A DNA stretch of 64,000 nucleotides from Candidatus Terraquivivens tengchongensis. Lineage in GTDB: Archaea > Thermoproteota > Nitrososphaeria_A > Caldarchaeales > Wolframiiraptoraceae. Below are positions 45,114-54,863 of the stretch, piece by piece. The stretch spans positions 62,001-126,000 of the forward strand of contig JALNJK010000001.1 of the NCBI GenBank assembly GCA_023268355.1, written 5' to 3'. The position numbers and the translations under genes were made by a program. The notes below the pieces were generated by a model that saw only the letters and a program-made list of their open reading frames with translations, ran no database searches and was not told where the DNA came from. The first letter of the stretch is position 1. Every line of letters starts with the position of its first letter.

Positions 45114-45563
45114 TTACTTCAAACCTAGGAGCTTCTTCAGTTCTGTTATGTGTTCCTGCTCATCCATTATGACGTGCCTAACCTCGTGCTCCAGTTTAAA
45201 GTACTCATACGGCAAGTTTTCCTTTTCTTGCACTATCTTCTTGAGAATTTCAGTATAAAAATCTACCGCATGCTTCTCGTCTTTTAAGTTCACTTCTAAG
45301 ATTTCTTGTATAGTCTTAGCGGTTTTTGTCTCAGCTATTCCTGTGGAAGGCACGCCGCCCAGATAATCGCCTATAAGCGTCCTGAACATTTCCTGATGCT
45401 TTGCCTCGTCACTGGCTATCTCTTTCAACCTCTCTATTATGGGCTCGCTGTTTAAACCGTCTACGATCTCCGCATGGCTTAGGTACTGCACATATGCAGC
45501 ATGTTCTAACTCGAGAGCTTTGTTAAGCAATTTTATTAGTTCTTCTTTCGCTTTAGATGACAT
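45114..45563 (-). CDS. Ferritin-like / Dps-like diiron protein
   Basis: 149 residues, four-helix bundle. ALELEHAAYVQYLSHAE supplies helix-1 ligands, EIASDEAKHQEMF the first ExxH, NLKDEKHAVDFY helix-3 and VIMDEQEHITELKKLL the second ExxH. The pattern fits ferritin-like or Dps-like proteins that store iron or guard against peroxide. The short length suggests a shell-forming Dps-like or encapsulated ferritin type. It is transcribed by itself, divergent from tgtA. Confidence 0.87.
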   Translation of the reverse strand: MSSKAKEELIKLLNKALELEHAAYVQYLSHAEIVDGLNSEPIIERLKEIASDEAKHQEMFRTLIGDYLGGVPSTGIAETKTAKTIQEILEVNLKDEKHAVDFYTEILKKIVQEKENLPYEYFKLEHEVRHVIMDEQEHITELKKLLGLK

Positions 45564-45679
45564 GTTTAATAAATTTAAACTAAGAAGTATTTAATTCTTT
45601 TGGAAAATTTAATGCATGTTTTACCAATATTTAAAATAGCAAAACCAATCAGGATGTTTGAGAAGGGCCGGGTCGTTGC

Positions 45680-47224
45680 ATGTTCGAAGTTATAGCCAAA
45701 GACCTCCTCGGAAGGATAGGTAGGATAGAGACAAAATCTGGAAGGTTTGAGACCCCAGCATTCCTACCCGTAATAAACCCCGTGAGTCAGGTAATCCCTG
45801 CAAGCTATATCTCTGAGAGGTTCGGGTGCAAGGCTGTAATAACGAACGCCTACATAATTTACAGGAGGTTAAGGAAAGAAGGCATAGAGAAAGGTGTACA
45901 CAACGTCATATCATTCAACGGCGTAGTTATGACGGACTCTGGCGGATACCAGATGCTCGAGTATGGTGACGTAGCTGTCACACCTAAGGAAATCGCGTCG
46001 TTCCAAGAAGCAATAGGTAGCGACATGGCCGTACCGCTCGATGTACCGACAGGACTCGTAAGTTATGAGAAAGCTAAGGAGAGCGTGGAGAAGACTTTGG
46101 CAAATGTTACAGAGACACTCGAGATGTTGAACGAGGGTAAGCGGGCTTTATGGGCGGCACCGATACAGGGCGGTGCGCACCTCCAGCTGCTAGAGTACTG
46201 TGCATCGAAGTTGGTAGGAATGCCCTTTGATTTCTTCGCCCTTGGAAGTCCCACGCCGCTCATGGAGGGCTATATGTTCACCAAGCTTTTTAAGATGATA
46301 GCGGCTGTTAAACGTATCATCCCATCAGAAAAACCACTTCATCTATTCGGTGCTGGTCATCCTATGCTCATGCCGTTTGCTGTGGCGATGGGCTGCGACA
46401 CTTTTGACTCTGCAAGTTACTACCTGTATGCAAAAGAGGGAAGGTACATGAGCTACTCGGGAACGCTGAGGCTCTCGATGCTGGATTACTTCCCGTGCGA
46501 GTGCGAGGTCTGCTCAAAGTACTCTCCAGAAGAGCTAAGGTCGTTGCCGGACGACGAAAGGGTTAAGCTTCTATCCCTTCATAATCTGAGCGTTTGCTTC
46601 CGCGAAGTTATGGAGATAAAGCAGGCGATTAAGGACGGAAGGTTAATGGAGCTCCTCGAGATAAGGGCCAGGTCTCATCCTAGACTCTACGCAGCTTTTA
46701 AGGCGATGCTTTCTGACAAAAAACTCATAGAGTTGATGGAACTCCATACACCTATATCGAAGCGGAGGGGCATGAACCTCTTCGACAAGCTCAGCCTGCT
46801 GAGACCAGAAGTCAGCAGGACTAGAGGCAGGTTGATGGCATACGTACCAGCTAAGAAGTCTGACACGATAGTTTTGATATCCCAAATAGGAGGAAAGCAC
46901 AGGAGTGTGGAGGCCGCTGAACGCATGGTTAAGGAGAAGCTCCCCGAGGTCGCTGGAAAAGCCTCTTACGGTTTCTTTTTAAACCCATACGGCGTCGTCC
47001 CTGCAGAGCTCAAGTTTGTCTACCCATTCTCACAAACGAACTTTAGCATCTCCTTGCTGATGGATGCTAAAGAAAACATAGCCGACGTTACCGTAAATTA
47101 CATAGTAGGGCACGGTTATGCGCACGTTGTTATACTGAATACTCAGAATCCATCGTTGAAAGAATTCACAATGCTCGTCAAATCTAAGCTGGAAGAAAAA
47201 GGAATAAAGGTGAGTGTACTCTAA
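45680..47224 (+). CDS. tgtA: Archaeosine tRNA-guanine transglycosylase
   Basis: 514 residues. It exchanges G15 of tRNA for preQ0 on the way to archaeosine. Motifs of the catalytic barrel are VMTDSGGYQML (active Asp), VPLDVPTG (nucleophile Asp) and the zinc site CECEVCSKYSP followed by HNL. A C-terminal domain of about 150 residues follows but the PUA domain present in most archaeal enzymes is missing. The TTG/ATG start at 45680 gives the family's MFEVIAKDLLGRIG opening. Confidence 0.93.
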   Translation: MFEVIAKDLLGRIGRIETKSGRFETPAFLPVINPVSQVIPASYISERFGCKAVITNAYIIYRRLRKEGIEKGVHNVISFNGVVMTDSGGYQMLEYGDVAVTPKEIASFQEAIGSDMAVPLDVPTGLVSYEKAKESVEKTLANVTETLEMLNEGKRALWAAPIQGGAHLQLLEYCASKLVGMPFDFFALGSPTPLMEGYMFTKLFKMIAAVKRIIPSEKPLHLFGAGHPMLMPFAVAMGCDTFDSASYYLYAKEGRYMSYSGTLRLSMLDYFPCECEVCSKYSPEELRSLPDDERVKLLSLHNLSVCFREVMEIKQAIKDGRLMELLEIRARSHPRLYAAFKAMLSDKKLIELMELHTPISKRRGMNLFDKLSLLRPEVSRTRGRLMAYVPAKKSDTIVLISQIGGKHRSVEAAERMVKEKLPEVAGKASYGFFLNPYGVVPAELKFVYPFSQTNFSISLLMDAKENIADVTVNYIVGHGYAHVVILNTQNPSLKEFTMLVKSKLEEKGIKVSVL

Positions 47225-47761
47225 TTAGCGTTGTTCTATCATACGGCTGATAGGGTTTCCGTACGTATTGTAATATGCGATTTCCTCGAGCGCTTTTCGC
47301 TTTTTCTTACCCTTTCTTGCGGGCTTTACTGGATAACCAAACGGTGCTACGGTTATTAGCTTCCATTCCTTTGGAACATTGAGTATTTGTTTAACTTTTT
47401 CCTCATCAAAGTTCGTTATCCAACAGGAGCCAACACCGAGAGACCATGCAACCAGCATCATGTCCTCCATAGCCCTGGCACCGTCAACCTCAGGGAGCTT
47501 TGCATTCTCCATAAACAGCGCAATGGCAAACGCAGCATTTGCTATGTGAGCCCCTGTCGGAGTCGTTTTACTCAACAAAGATAGCCTGTCCTTATCATCG
47601 ACGACTATAAAGCGCCACGGTTGTGTGTTCTTGGAGCTGTGTGCGAGACGTCCTGCCTCCAGAATCTTGATTATTATGTCCTTAGGAACCTTATCCGGTC
47701 TAAACTCTCTTACGGCCAGGTTTGTCCTTATAGCCTCCATAACCTCCATGGTTTCAACCAA
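47225..47761 (-). CDS. Nitroreductase family protein
   Basis: 178 residues. MEAIRTNLAVREFRPD and RLAHSSKNTQPWRFIVV bind FMN in this family; VAWSLGVGSCWITNFDEEKV and APFGYPVKPARKGKKK follow. It probably reduces nitro compounds or quinones, or acts as an oxygen-insensitive flavin reductase. It is convergent with tgtA, their stops touching. Confidence 0.9.
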   Translation of the reverse strand: MVETMEVMEAIRTNLAVREFRPDKVPKDIIIKILEAGRLAHSSKNTQPWRFIVVDDKDRLSLLSKTTPTGAHIANAAFAIALFMENAKLPEVDGARAMEDMMLVAWSLGVGSCWITNFDEEKVKQILNVPKEWKLITVAPFGYPVKPARKGKKKRKALEEIAYYNTYGNPISRMIEQR

Positions 47762-47892
47762 AGATGCTGTACATTGTCTTGGATTTAAAGACTAACTTCT
47801 CGGAAACATTTATGAATCACGTTAGAATGAAGATGTTAGGAAGATAAGGTTGCCCATATGTTGTATGGACTCTCTGAGGAACGGTGTCGATT

Positions 47893-49146
47893 ATGGAGAT
47901 AACTTTTCTGGGCTCTGTAGGCGAAGTAGGAAAGTCAGCGATACTCGTAAAGACTGACAGAGCACGGATTCTACTAGACTACGGCATTAAGCCAAACGAC
48001 GAGCCAGAGTTCCCCGCTCACATAGCGCCCAAGGACCTAGACGCTGTTATAATCACTCACGCCCATCTGGACCATTCCGGAGCCGCACCGCTACTTTACA
48101 TGGATGAAGGACCGAAGCTATACTCCACGAGCATGTCCCTTGAAACATGTGAGATACTCCTAGAGGACTTTCTCAGGTTGTCCGGTTACTACGTCCCGTA
48201 CGAATATCTGGAGGTGGAATACATGCTTGGGAGGGCAAGGAGGGTTTACTACAGGGAGCCGGTAAGGATCAAAGACGTCGAAATAGAGTTACTGGATGCC
48301 GGTCACATACCGGGAAGCGCTCAAGTCGTGGTAAATGCCGACAAGCGCCTCCTCTTCACAGGCGATATTAACCCCATAAAAACTAGACTGCTGAACGGTG
48401 CTGACATCAGCCAGACCGATGTGGACGCCGTCATAACGGAGTCCACGTATGCTAAAGAGGCTCATCACGACAGGCAGGAACTTGAAAAACGATTCATCGA
48501 AGAATGCAACAGAGTGGTTGAAGATGGTGGCATAGTTTTAGTGCCTGCATTCTCGGTAGGCCGTTCACAAGAAATCTTATGCATCTTGGTAGCTCGAAAC
48601 TTTAAACATACGATTTCGACGGACGGTATGGCGGTCAAGCTACTGGACCTGTATCTAAGAGGCAGAGAATTCATAGCAAATTATGATCTTCTCGAAAAAG
48701 TTAGAAAAAGAGTCAACATCGTCAGCGGCAAAAGGGAAAGGAAAAGGGTTCTTGAGCAACCTGGAGTCATAGTCTGTCCAGCTGGCATGCTCAAGGGCGG
48801 GCCCGCAGCCTATTACGCTCAACACATAGCTAACGACGAATCCTCAGCAATATTCTTGGTTAGCTATCAAATACCAGGAACGCCGGGGGCTTTGCTGGTT
48901 TCCGAGAAGAAATTGATGAGCAACGGTAAGGAAATGCCCGTTAAGGCTAGGGTTGAGCACTTCTTGTTCTCAAGCCATGCTGGTCAAAAGGAACTTCAGG
49001 CTTTACTAAGGTCTTTTAATCCTGGAACAAAAATCTTCACAGTTCATGGCGATGGAGATAGTTGTGAGGTTCTTGCCAATTGGGCTAGAGAGGAGTGTTC
49101 ATTAGATGCTATTGCACCATCGTTGGGGATGACCTACGAAGTCTAG
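47893..49146 (+). CDS. Beta-CASP RNA nuclease (aCPSF2-like)
   Basis: 417 residues from ATG 47893 (MEITFLGSVGEVGKS); GTG 47884 is an alternative. HAHLDHSG is motif II; DAGHIPGSAQ motif III; FTGDINP motif IV; then the beta-CASP domain with VPAFSVGRSQE (motif A), MLKGGPA (motif B) and HFLFSSHAGQ (motif C) before HGD. No N-terminal KH domains, so it is the aCPSF2-like form. It processes or degrades RNA 3' ends or acts as exonuclease. It differs from the partial nuclease at base 1. Confidence 0.93.
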   Translation: MEITFLGSVGEVGKSAILVKTDRARILLDYGIKPNDEPEFPAHIAPKDLDAVIITHAHLDHSGAAPLLYMDEGPKLYSTSMSLETCEILLEDFLRLSGYYVPYEYLEVEYMLGRARRVYYREPVRIKDVEIELLDAGHIPGSAQVVVNADKRLLFTGDINPIKTRLLNGADISQTDVDAVITESTYAKEAHHDRQELEKRFIEECNRVVEDGGIVLVPAFSVGRSQEILCILVARNFKHTISTDGMAVKLLDLYLRGREFIANYDLLEKVRKRVNIVSGKRERKRVLEQPGVIVCPAGMLKGGPAAYYAQHIANDESSAIFLVSYQIPGTPGALLVSEKKLMSNGKEMPVKARVEHFLFSSHAGQKELQALLRSFNPGTKIFTVHGDGDSCEVLANWAREECSLDAIAPSLGMTYEV

Positions 49147-49171
49147 CTGGTCGCTGGCACTCATTAAGCTT

Positions 49172-50191
49172 TCATTCATGACATCGATTGGATGGGAAAG
49201 TTGCAGATGAAGGTATGCGAAGTTTGGAAATCAATTTACAGTAGCTACATATAGAATTCTTCGAGGGCATGCCGCATCTCTCGCACTCTCTTAGAGCTGG
49301 CACCTCGAAGTGCTTTTCGAGAATCGGTAAGAAGCGTTTTAAATGGGTCTTGAACAAGAGATGTTTGAAGTTTGGAATCTCTTCCTCGACCTTCATCAGC
49401 AGCTTCTTCCTCTTCATCATCCTCGAGCCCTTTACCAACGGACATTTGTTATCTACGTACTCCGTATGCGTGGATAAAACATAGTAAAGGTTTTCCTGCT
49501 CGGTCATCTCTATCAATGGTTTTATCTTCTTAACGATTTTTGGGTGCGTGCTGGGAAGAACGGGTTTATTTCTTACTAAATCATCTAGGGCCCCGTTAAT
49601 GTAGTGATTGAACAGGAGCTCAACCGTGTCGTCAAGATTGTGGCCTGTGGCTATAGCATCCAAATCATTCTCGAGCGCAATCTTGTTCAATAAGTACCTC
49701 TTAACTACTCCGCAGATCCCACATATTCTCCGGCCGAGTTTCGACGTTACAAAATCTTTAAGCGAATACCCCTCGGCATTTCTTAGGTCGTACACTATAC
49801 ACTCTATGGAATTCTTCTGGCAAAACCTCTGAACCAACGTCTGGCATGTATCGGAATATCCAGGTATCCCAAGGTTCAGATGTATTACCACGAAATTGAT
49901 GCTTGGAAAAATGTTCAAAAGAGACTTGAGCAAAGCCATGCTGTCTTTTCCTCCGGAAACGGCAACTCCTAAATTTTTGACACCACTGAGCATCCTGTAC
50001 TTCAGTACTGTCTTCTTAACCTTCTTCTCGTAGTATTCAATAAAGCAAGAGTGACAGAGACTTTTCTTTATAATATCCAACCGGTAAAGCGGCTCCGCCT
50101 CAGCCTTACATTTGCTACATCTGAGCATTCCACAGTCAGCTAAGGAACAAAAATATTTGAACCTATTTCCGCCTTTGGAGATTTTACTCAT
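49172..50191 (-). CDS. TtuA/NcsA-type tRNA 2-thiolation enzyme
   Basis: 339 residues. An N-terminal zinc finger (CSKCKAEA ... CHSC), the PP-loop GVAVSGGKDSMALL, CGICGVVKRY with the cysteines that bind the catalytic Fe-S cluster, GHNLDDTVELL, and a C-terminal zinc finger (CERCGMPS ... CSYC). These fit TtuA, which adds sulfur to U54 or to the wobble U of tRNA. The ATG at 50191 is 63 bases before a more usual MLRCSKC start (50128), so the real start may be shorter. Confidence 0.9.
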   Translation of the reverse strand: MSKISKGGNRFKYFCSLADCGMLRCSKCKAEAEPLYRLDIIKKSLCHSCFIEYYEKKVKKTVLKYRMLSGVKNLGVAVSGGKDSMALLKSLLNIFPSINFVVIHLNLGIPGYSDTCQTLVQRFCQKNSIECIVYDLRNAEGYSLKDFVTSKLGRRICGICGVVKRYLLNKIALENDLDAIATGHNLDDTVELLFNHYINGALDDLVRNKPVLPSTHPKIVKKIKPLIEMTEQENLYYVLSTHTEYVDNKCPLVKGSRMMKRKKLLMKVEEEIPNFKHLLFKTHLKRFLPILEKHFEVPALRECERCGMPSKNSICSYCKLISKLRIPSSATFPSNRCHE

Positions 50192-50213
50192 AACATCGTT
50201 CCACCAGGCGGGA

Positions 50214-53200
50214 CTACTCTAGGATTTTATAAGATAGGAGTTCTTGGTATTCTGGGTTTACTTTTCCGTATTTGTCTCTAATAGTTCTACCAACTTTGTA
50301 CCATTCGTGGATTATTTTTAGCCATAGCTCGCTACTCATTAACTGTTTTGTCACGTATTCTTTTAATTGTTTTTCCCGTCTGATTGCTCTTTGACGATGG
50401 TCAAAGCTTATGAGACCTACGTTTTTCAAGTATTGGATTATACGGCCTACTTGGTAGCGGTCGAATGAATGCTCTATACTTCTTTCCAAGTCTTCTAAGA
50501 GGGTGTCGACTGTTATTTCGTCTTCTGGGTGTAGGCAGATGATTGCTATGACGTTTTGGATGAGCTTTGTAGTCTTAGTGAGGTATATGCCAATCTTCTT
50601 AGGGGGGATAAGAATTTGTTCTAAACGGTAGCCATACTTTCTGTAAAACCAGCTTTTGATCATTTCGGCTACTGCCATATATGTTCCGAGGATTGCAATC
50701 AAGAATACGAAGAAGGCTGCTGGAGGTTTTACAAATCTGAAGATTGTTCCTAATGGTGTGTATGGAAGTATCAATGCGAATGTTATTATTGCTATATTAC
50801 TAAGGAGCAATAATTGACTTGGTTTGCTTTTCCAGAAGGGCGTCTTATTTGTTCTAATGACAAAGATTACAAGAGTTTGCGATGTTAAAGATTCGATGAA
50901 CCAAGCTGTTTGGAACAGCGGTTCAGAGGCTTTAAAGATGAAAAGCATTATAAAGAATGTTAGGAAGTCGAAAAGAGAGCTGACGGGCCCAAGGCACACC
51001 ATGAACCGTCTAATGAATTGTATGTCCCATCTTTTGGGTTTTTCAACATATTCTTGGTCAACTTCGTCTGTAGGTATTGTTAATTGTGAAAAGTCATAAA
51101 GTAAGTTATTGAGCAGTATTTGTATGGGTAGCATCGGTAAAAAAGGCAGAAACAGAGATGCTCCTGCTACACTGAACATATTTCCAAAGTTTGAGCTCAC
51201 ACCCATCATGATATACTTCATGGTGTTACCGAAGGTTTTCCTACCTTCTAAGACTCCATCATGAAGTACTCTCAAATCGTTTTGCAAAAGAATTATATCC
51301 GCAGATTCTTTCGCAACGTCAACAGCATTTTCTACAGATATACCAACATCCGCCGTTCTTAACGAAGGTGCATCATTTATTCCATCCCCTAAGAATCCAA
51401 CAACGTGTCCGTTGTTTTTTAAAGCGTTTATTATTCTGTCTTTTTGGGCTGGCGTAAGTCTGCAGAATACGTTGACCTCTTCAACGATCCTTGCGAGGGC
51501 GTCATCGCGTATGTGGGCGATTTCGCCTCCAGTGACAATCCCTTTTATGTCAAAACCTAACTGCTCACAAACCTTCCTTGTTACCAGTTCATTGTCTCCT
51601 GTGAGGATTTTTAACTCTATGTTGGCATTTTTCAGAAGCTGTAAAGCCCCCCTCGCCGTTTCTTTTGGTGGGTCAAGGAAGGCTATGAAGCCCAAGAACA
51701 CCATTTCTTCTTCGTCGTTTGCCGTGTAAACAGGTTTATCCTCCCTTAAACGCTTATAGGCTACGGCCAAAACCCTATAACCTTCAGCACTAAGCTCCGC
51801 ATATTTTTGCTCTATTTTTCTGCGTATTTCATCCGTTATGTCGGCTATAACTTCTTTCACCTCGTAATAAGAGCAGATTTTAACAACTTCTTCAGGGGCC
51901 CCTTTAGTTATCATAAACCGCTGATTCTGACGTTCAACAACTATTGATAGACGTTTACGGATGAAATCAAAAGGAACTTCGTCAACTTTCTTATAATCCT
52001 TAACATCCACATCTCTAAATCTTAATATGGCTTCGTCTAGTGGGCTTTTGAGCCCGGTCTGATAGTAACTATTAAGGTAGGAATAGAGTAGAACTTTATC
52101 ACTTCTGTTGCCGTTAAAGTCTACGTACAAGACAAGTTTTATACGATTTTCTGTTAATGTTCCAGTTTTGTCCGTGCATAGAATATCCATGCTTCCAAAA
52201 TTTTGTATGGATGCTAGGCGTTTTACAATTACACCTTTTTTAGCCATCGCCACAGCTCCTTTAGAGAGATTCACTGAAATTATCATTGGTAGAAGCTCCG
52301 GCGTTAAACCTACAGCTAAGGCCACAGCGAAAAGAAGTGAATCAAGCACGTTTCGCATTCGAAGGGCATTAATGAAAAACACAAACATGACCAACAAAAA
52401 AATTACTTGTATTATCATATAACCAAAACTTCGAATACCTTTTTGGAACTCCGTTTCCGGCTCCCTTTCCACAAGCCTCTTTGCAATCTTACCATACTCT
52501 GTTAAACTACCGGTCTTAACAACAACGGCGGTTGCTGTTCCGCTCACAACCGAAGTTCCCATAAAAAGATAGTTGCTCCACTCCGTTATCAAAGGGCTGT
52601 AAGATTTCAGTTGTAAACTGACCTTCTCAACGGGAAAGGATTCTCCAGTCAACGCAGATTGATCCACGAACAGATCTTTTGCACTTATAACTCGGGCGTC
52701 TGCAGGTACAATATCGCCTGCTGAAAGAAATATTATGTCTCCAGGGACTATCTCTGCAAGCTTAACTTCTCTTTTAACTCCATCCCTCAAAACTGTGGCA
52801 GTTGTCGCTACCCTCTGTTTCAGCATCTCAGCAGACCTTTCAGCCTTAGATTCTTGATAAAAGTCCAATACTACGCTAAACATCACTATAGTTGATATGA
52901 TAGCTGTGTTCACAACTTCTCCTAAAAAGCCGGAAATGAGTCCAGCGATAAGAAGTATTATTATCAACGGGCTTTTGAAATGAGAAAAGAAATTAAGGAT
53001 GGCCGTTCTCTTCTTTTTCCTAATAAGCTCATTAGAACCAAAAAATTTAAGACGTATGTTTACCTCCTCAGAAGAAAGTCCATTCATTGAAGACTTCAAG
53101 CGTGAAAGGAGCTCATCAACAGGCAAAGTTAAAACTTTTTCAACATTCGGTAGAGTCCAACCTAAACTTTCATTAACGCCTGAACCTTTCACCCTCTGAA

Positions 53201-53225
53201 CCTCGCTATCCGTTTTCGCAAACAA
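50214..53225 (-). CDS. mgtA: Magnesium-transporting P-type ATPase (MgtA-like) with C-terminal extension
   Basis: 1003 residues, about 100 more than MgtA of E. coli. The dehydratase-like TGES motif (LTGESFPVEK), the phosphorylation site CTDKTGTLTENRI near residue 350, LTGDNELV and GDGINDAPSLRTADVGISV are all there. TM segments suit type IIIB. After the last membrane span (near residue 870) comes a soluble, charged extension of about 130 residues not known in MgtA. The start is TTG 53225. A Ca2+ or other cation role cannot be excluded. Confidence 0.93.
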   Translation of the reverse strand: MFAKTDSEVQRVKGSGVNESLGWTLPNVEKVLTLPVDELLSRLKSSMNGLSSEEVNIRLKFFGSNELIRKKKRTAILNFFSHFKSPLIIILLIAGLISGFLGEVVNTAIISTIVMFSVVLDFYQESKAERSAEMLKQRVATTATVLRDGVKREVKLAEIVPGDIIFLSAGDIVPADARVISAKDLFVDQSALTGESFPVEKVSLQLKSYSPLITEWSNYLFMGTSVVSGTATAVVVKTGSLTEYGKIAKRLVEREPETEFQKGIRSFGYMIIQVIFLLVMFVFFINALRMRNVLDSLLFAVALAVGLTPELLPMIISVNLSKGAVAMAKKGVIVKRLASIQNFGSMDILCTDKTGTLTENRIKLVLYVDFNGNRSDKVLLYSYLNSYYQTGLKSPLDEAILRFRDVDVKDYKKVDEVPFDFIRKRLSIVVERQNQRFMITKGAPEEVVKICSYYEVKEVIADITDEIRRKIEQKYAELSAEGYRVLAVAYKRLREDKPVYTANDEEEMVFLGFIAFLDPPKETARGALQLLKNANIELKILTGDNELVTRKVCEQLGFDIKGIVTGGEIAHIRDDALARIVEEVNVFCRLTPAQKDRIINALKNNGHVVGFLGDGINDAPSLRTADVGISVENAVDVAKESADIILLQNDLRVLHDGVLEGRKTFGNTMKYIMMGVSSNFGNMFSVAGASLFLPFLPMLPIQILLNNLLYDFSQLTIPTDEVDQEYVEKPKRWDIQFIRRFMVCLGPVSSLFDFLTFFIMLFIFKASEPLFQTAWFIESLTSQTLVIFVIRTNKTPFWKSKPSQLLLLSNIAIITFALILPYTPLGTIFRFVKPPAAFFVFLIAILGTYMAVAEMIKSWFYRKYGYRLEQILIPPKKIGIYLTKTTKLIQNVIAIICLHPEDEITVDTLLEDLERSIEHSFDRYQVGRIIQYLKNVGLISFDHRQRAIRREKQLKEYVTKQLMSSELWLKIIHEWYKVGRTIRDKYGKVNPEYQELLSYKILE

Positions 53226-53406
53226 CCTCCAAAGTTGAGCTCTTTTTGTCTTAGAACCAAATCAATTCTATAAATCTTTTATCATTCCATTTCAGGCTGG
53301 TAGGGCGTTTCCCTTTTACCACAGCTTTCATATTTAGCGTACTACATTTAGGACGTCCATAACGATAAGTATGGGTCGGTGATTTGTTATTTTTCAGAGG
53401 TACTAG

Positions 53407-53493
53407 TGCGGCCGCCGGGATTTGAACCCGGGACCTTGGGGCTTGCCCCTTGCGACGGGGCCCCCACGTCCTACCAGCCTAGACTACGGCCGC
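53407..53493 (-). tRNA. tRNA-Gly (anticodon CCC) with 13-nt intron
   Basis: On the minus strand: acceptor GCGGCCG/CGGCCGC (typical of archaeal Gly), D arm GTCT/GGAC, anticodon stem TGGGG/CCCCA, T arm CCGGG TTCAAAT CCCGG, discriminator A. CCA not encoded. The loop holds a 13-nt insert (53443-53455) at 37/38 in a bulge-helix-bulge: GCCC/GGGC, bulges CGT and AAG, closed by a C-GCAA-G tetraloop. Mature loop is GCCCCGG, so anticodon CCC with C at position 33 instead of T. Mature length 74. Confidence 0.85.
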
Positions 53494-53584
53494 GGCATGC
53501 TTGGACAACACACGTTGATAATATTATAGGATAGAAAGGAATAAATGTTACGGAAACGGGTTTGGTAACATTAATTAATCCGGA

Positions 53585-54310
53585 ATGAAGTGTGGCGTTA
53601 GAAAAGGAATGCTCGAGACAGACGTCATTTTCGAGAAGGAATTAGAGGATTTCTATTCAGAAGATATTGTATTAATAGAGGGTCTGCCAGGTGTTGGCTT
53701 AGTGGCAAAGGTCGCTGTCTCTTACCTCTTAACCAAGCTTAACTTGAAAAGGGTATGCCGGCTATACTCGCCTTATTTTCCGAGTGTTGGTTTCATAAGG
53801 GATGGTAGGCTTGTGTTCAGCTTTAGCGATATCTATCTTGCAAAGTCGCCCAGACCTATGCTACTACTCTACGGGAACGCACAACCCATGACCAGTTATG
53901 GACAGTATGAGTTCTGCGAGAAGGTCTTGGATATTGCACAAAGGTTTGGATGTAAATTCGTCGTAACGCTAGGAGGTTATGGCAGGGAATTAGTATCGGA
54001 TAAAAGGATGGTTTTCTGCTCATCAACAGACAGAAATGTGCTCGAAAGATGGATTAAGAAAATTGGTGGTCTAAGGTACTCAGGACAAATAATAGGGGTG
54101 GCAGGTCTGCTGGTTACGCTGGCAAGCATGAGAAACATGAGCGGCCTTTCAATACTTGTAGAGACTAACGGGCTGGCGCCGGACTTCTTCGGAGCTATGC
54201 GTGCTATAGAATCCCTGAACAAGCTTCTAGACATCAACATCCGACCAAAGGACTTAGAAGAGCTTTCCAGTGCTTATGCGTTTGCAGAGATAGAATATGA
54301 GCGCCTCTAG
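53585..54310 (+). CDS. PAC2 family protein (second paralogue)
   Basis: 241 residues. DIVLIEGLPGVGLVAKVAVSYL and YSPYFPSVGFIRDGRL match the opening of PAC2/PbaB-type proteins, which help assemble the proteasome alpha ring. VVTLGGYGRE and GLAPDFFGAMRAIESLNKLL are the later conserved parts. The start may be 53585 or 53609 (MLETDVIFE). Confidence 0.83.
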   Translation: MKCGVRKGMLETDVIFEKELEDFYSEDIVLIEGLPGVGLVAKVAVSYLLTKLNLKRVCRLYSPYFPSVGFIRDGRLVFSFSDIYLAKSPRPMLLLYGNAQPMTSYGQYEFCEKVLDIAQRFGCKFVVTLGGYGRELVSDKRMVFCSSTDRNVLERWIKKIGGLRYSGQIIGVAGLLVTLASMRNMSGLSILVETNGLAPDFFGAMRAIESLNKLLDINIRPKDLEELSSAYAFAEIEYERL

Positions 54311-54351
54311 CGAATTGGACGAACGTTGCTAAGCACGAACCTTAGCCTCAA

Positions 54352-54774
54352 TCATTTTGTCTCTTCTTTGATGAATTCTTCAAAGACCTTTTGGACACGC
54401 TCAGCAGCAGGTCCAGACCCTTCGACCACGCCGCTCCTTGTTACCCTGATCCTATCCATGACGAGTATGACGTCTGCCTCCTTGATGTATTTGACCATGT
54501 TCGGGAAAACACGGTTAAGTCTCTCTGCAAGCTTCTGCATGTCTATTCCGGCCTCCATAGTCTCTATCATCAATATGTTGTTACCGGATAGGAACACCTT
54601 CGGAATTACGTTGCCACCTTCGTTTTTTACATCCGCGAGCCATATGCTATAGTCTGAAGGGTTGTATGCTAAGAGCTTTCCCTCCAGCTTTATGCCCTGA
54701 ACCGTTGATACCCTGACGACCTTATCTATGAGTGCCGCAAACTCGTCAGAGAATCTCTTAGATGCTAATGCCAT
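54352..54774 (-). CDS. Sm-like protein SmAP3-type with C-terminal domain
   Basis: 140 residues. Sm1 motif (VVRVSTVQGIKLEGKLLAYNP) and Sm2 motif (FLSGNNILMI) are in the first 75 residues; the rest is a helix-strand domain (IKEADVILVMDRIRVTRSG). The two-domain design is like SmAP3 of Pyrobaculum. Such rings bind U-rich RNA; the added domain may bind other partners. It is convergent with the PAC2 gene. Confidence 0.87.
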   Translation of the reverse strand: MALASKRFSDEFAALIDKVVRVSTVQGIKLEGKLLAYNPSDYSIWLADVKNEGGNVIPKVFLSGNNILMIETMEAGIDMQKLAERLNRVFPNMVKYIKEADVILVMDRIRVTRSGVVEGSGPAAERVQKVFEEFIKEETK

Positions 54775-54863
54775 GAGCCCAACCTCTCCAATTTTATTTG
54801 CTAAAGCTTAGATAAAAGCATAAAATGCAGGAATGACTTTGTAATGAGGCTTCTTACCCAAAA

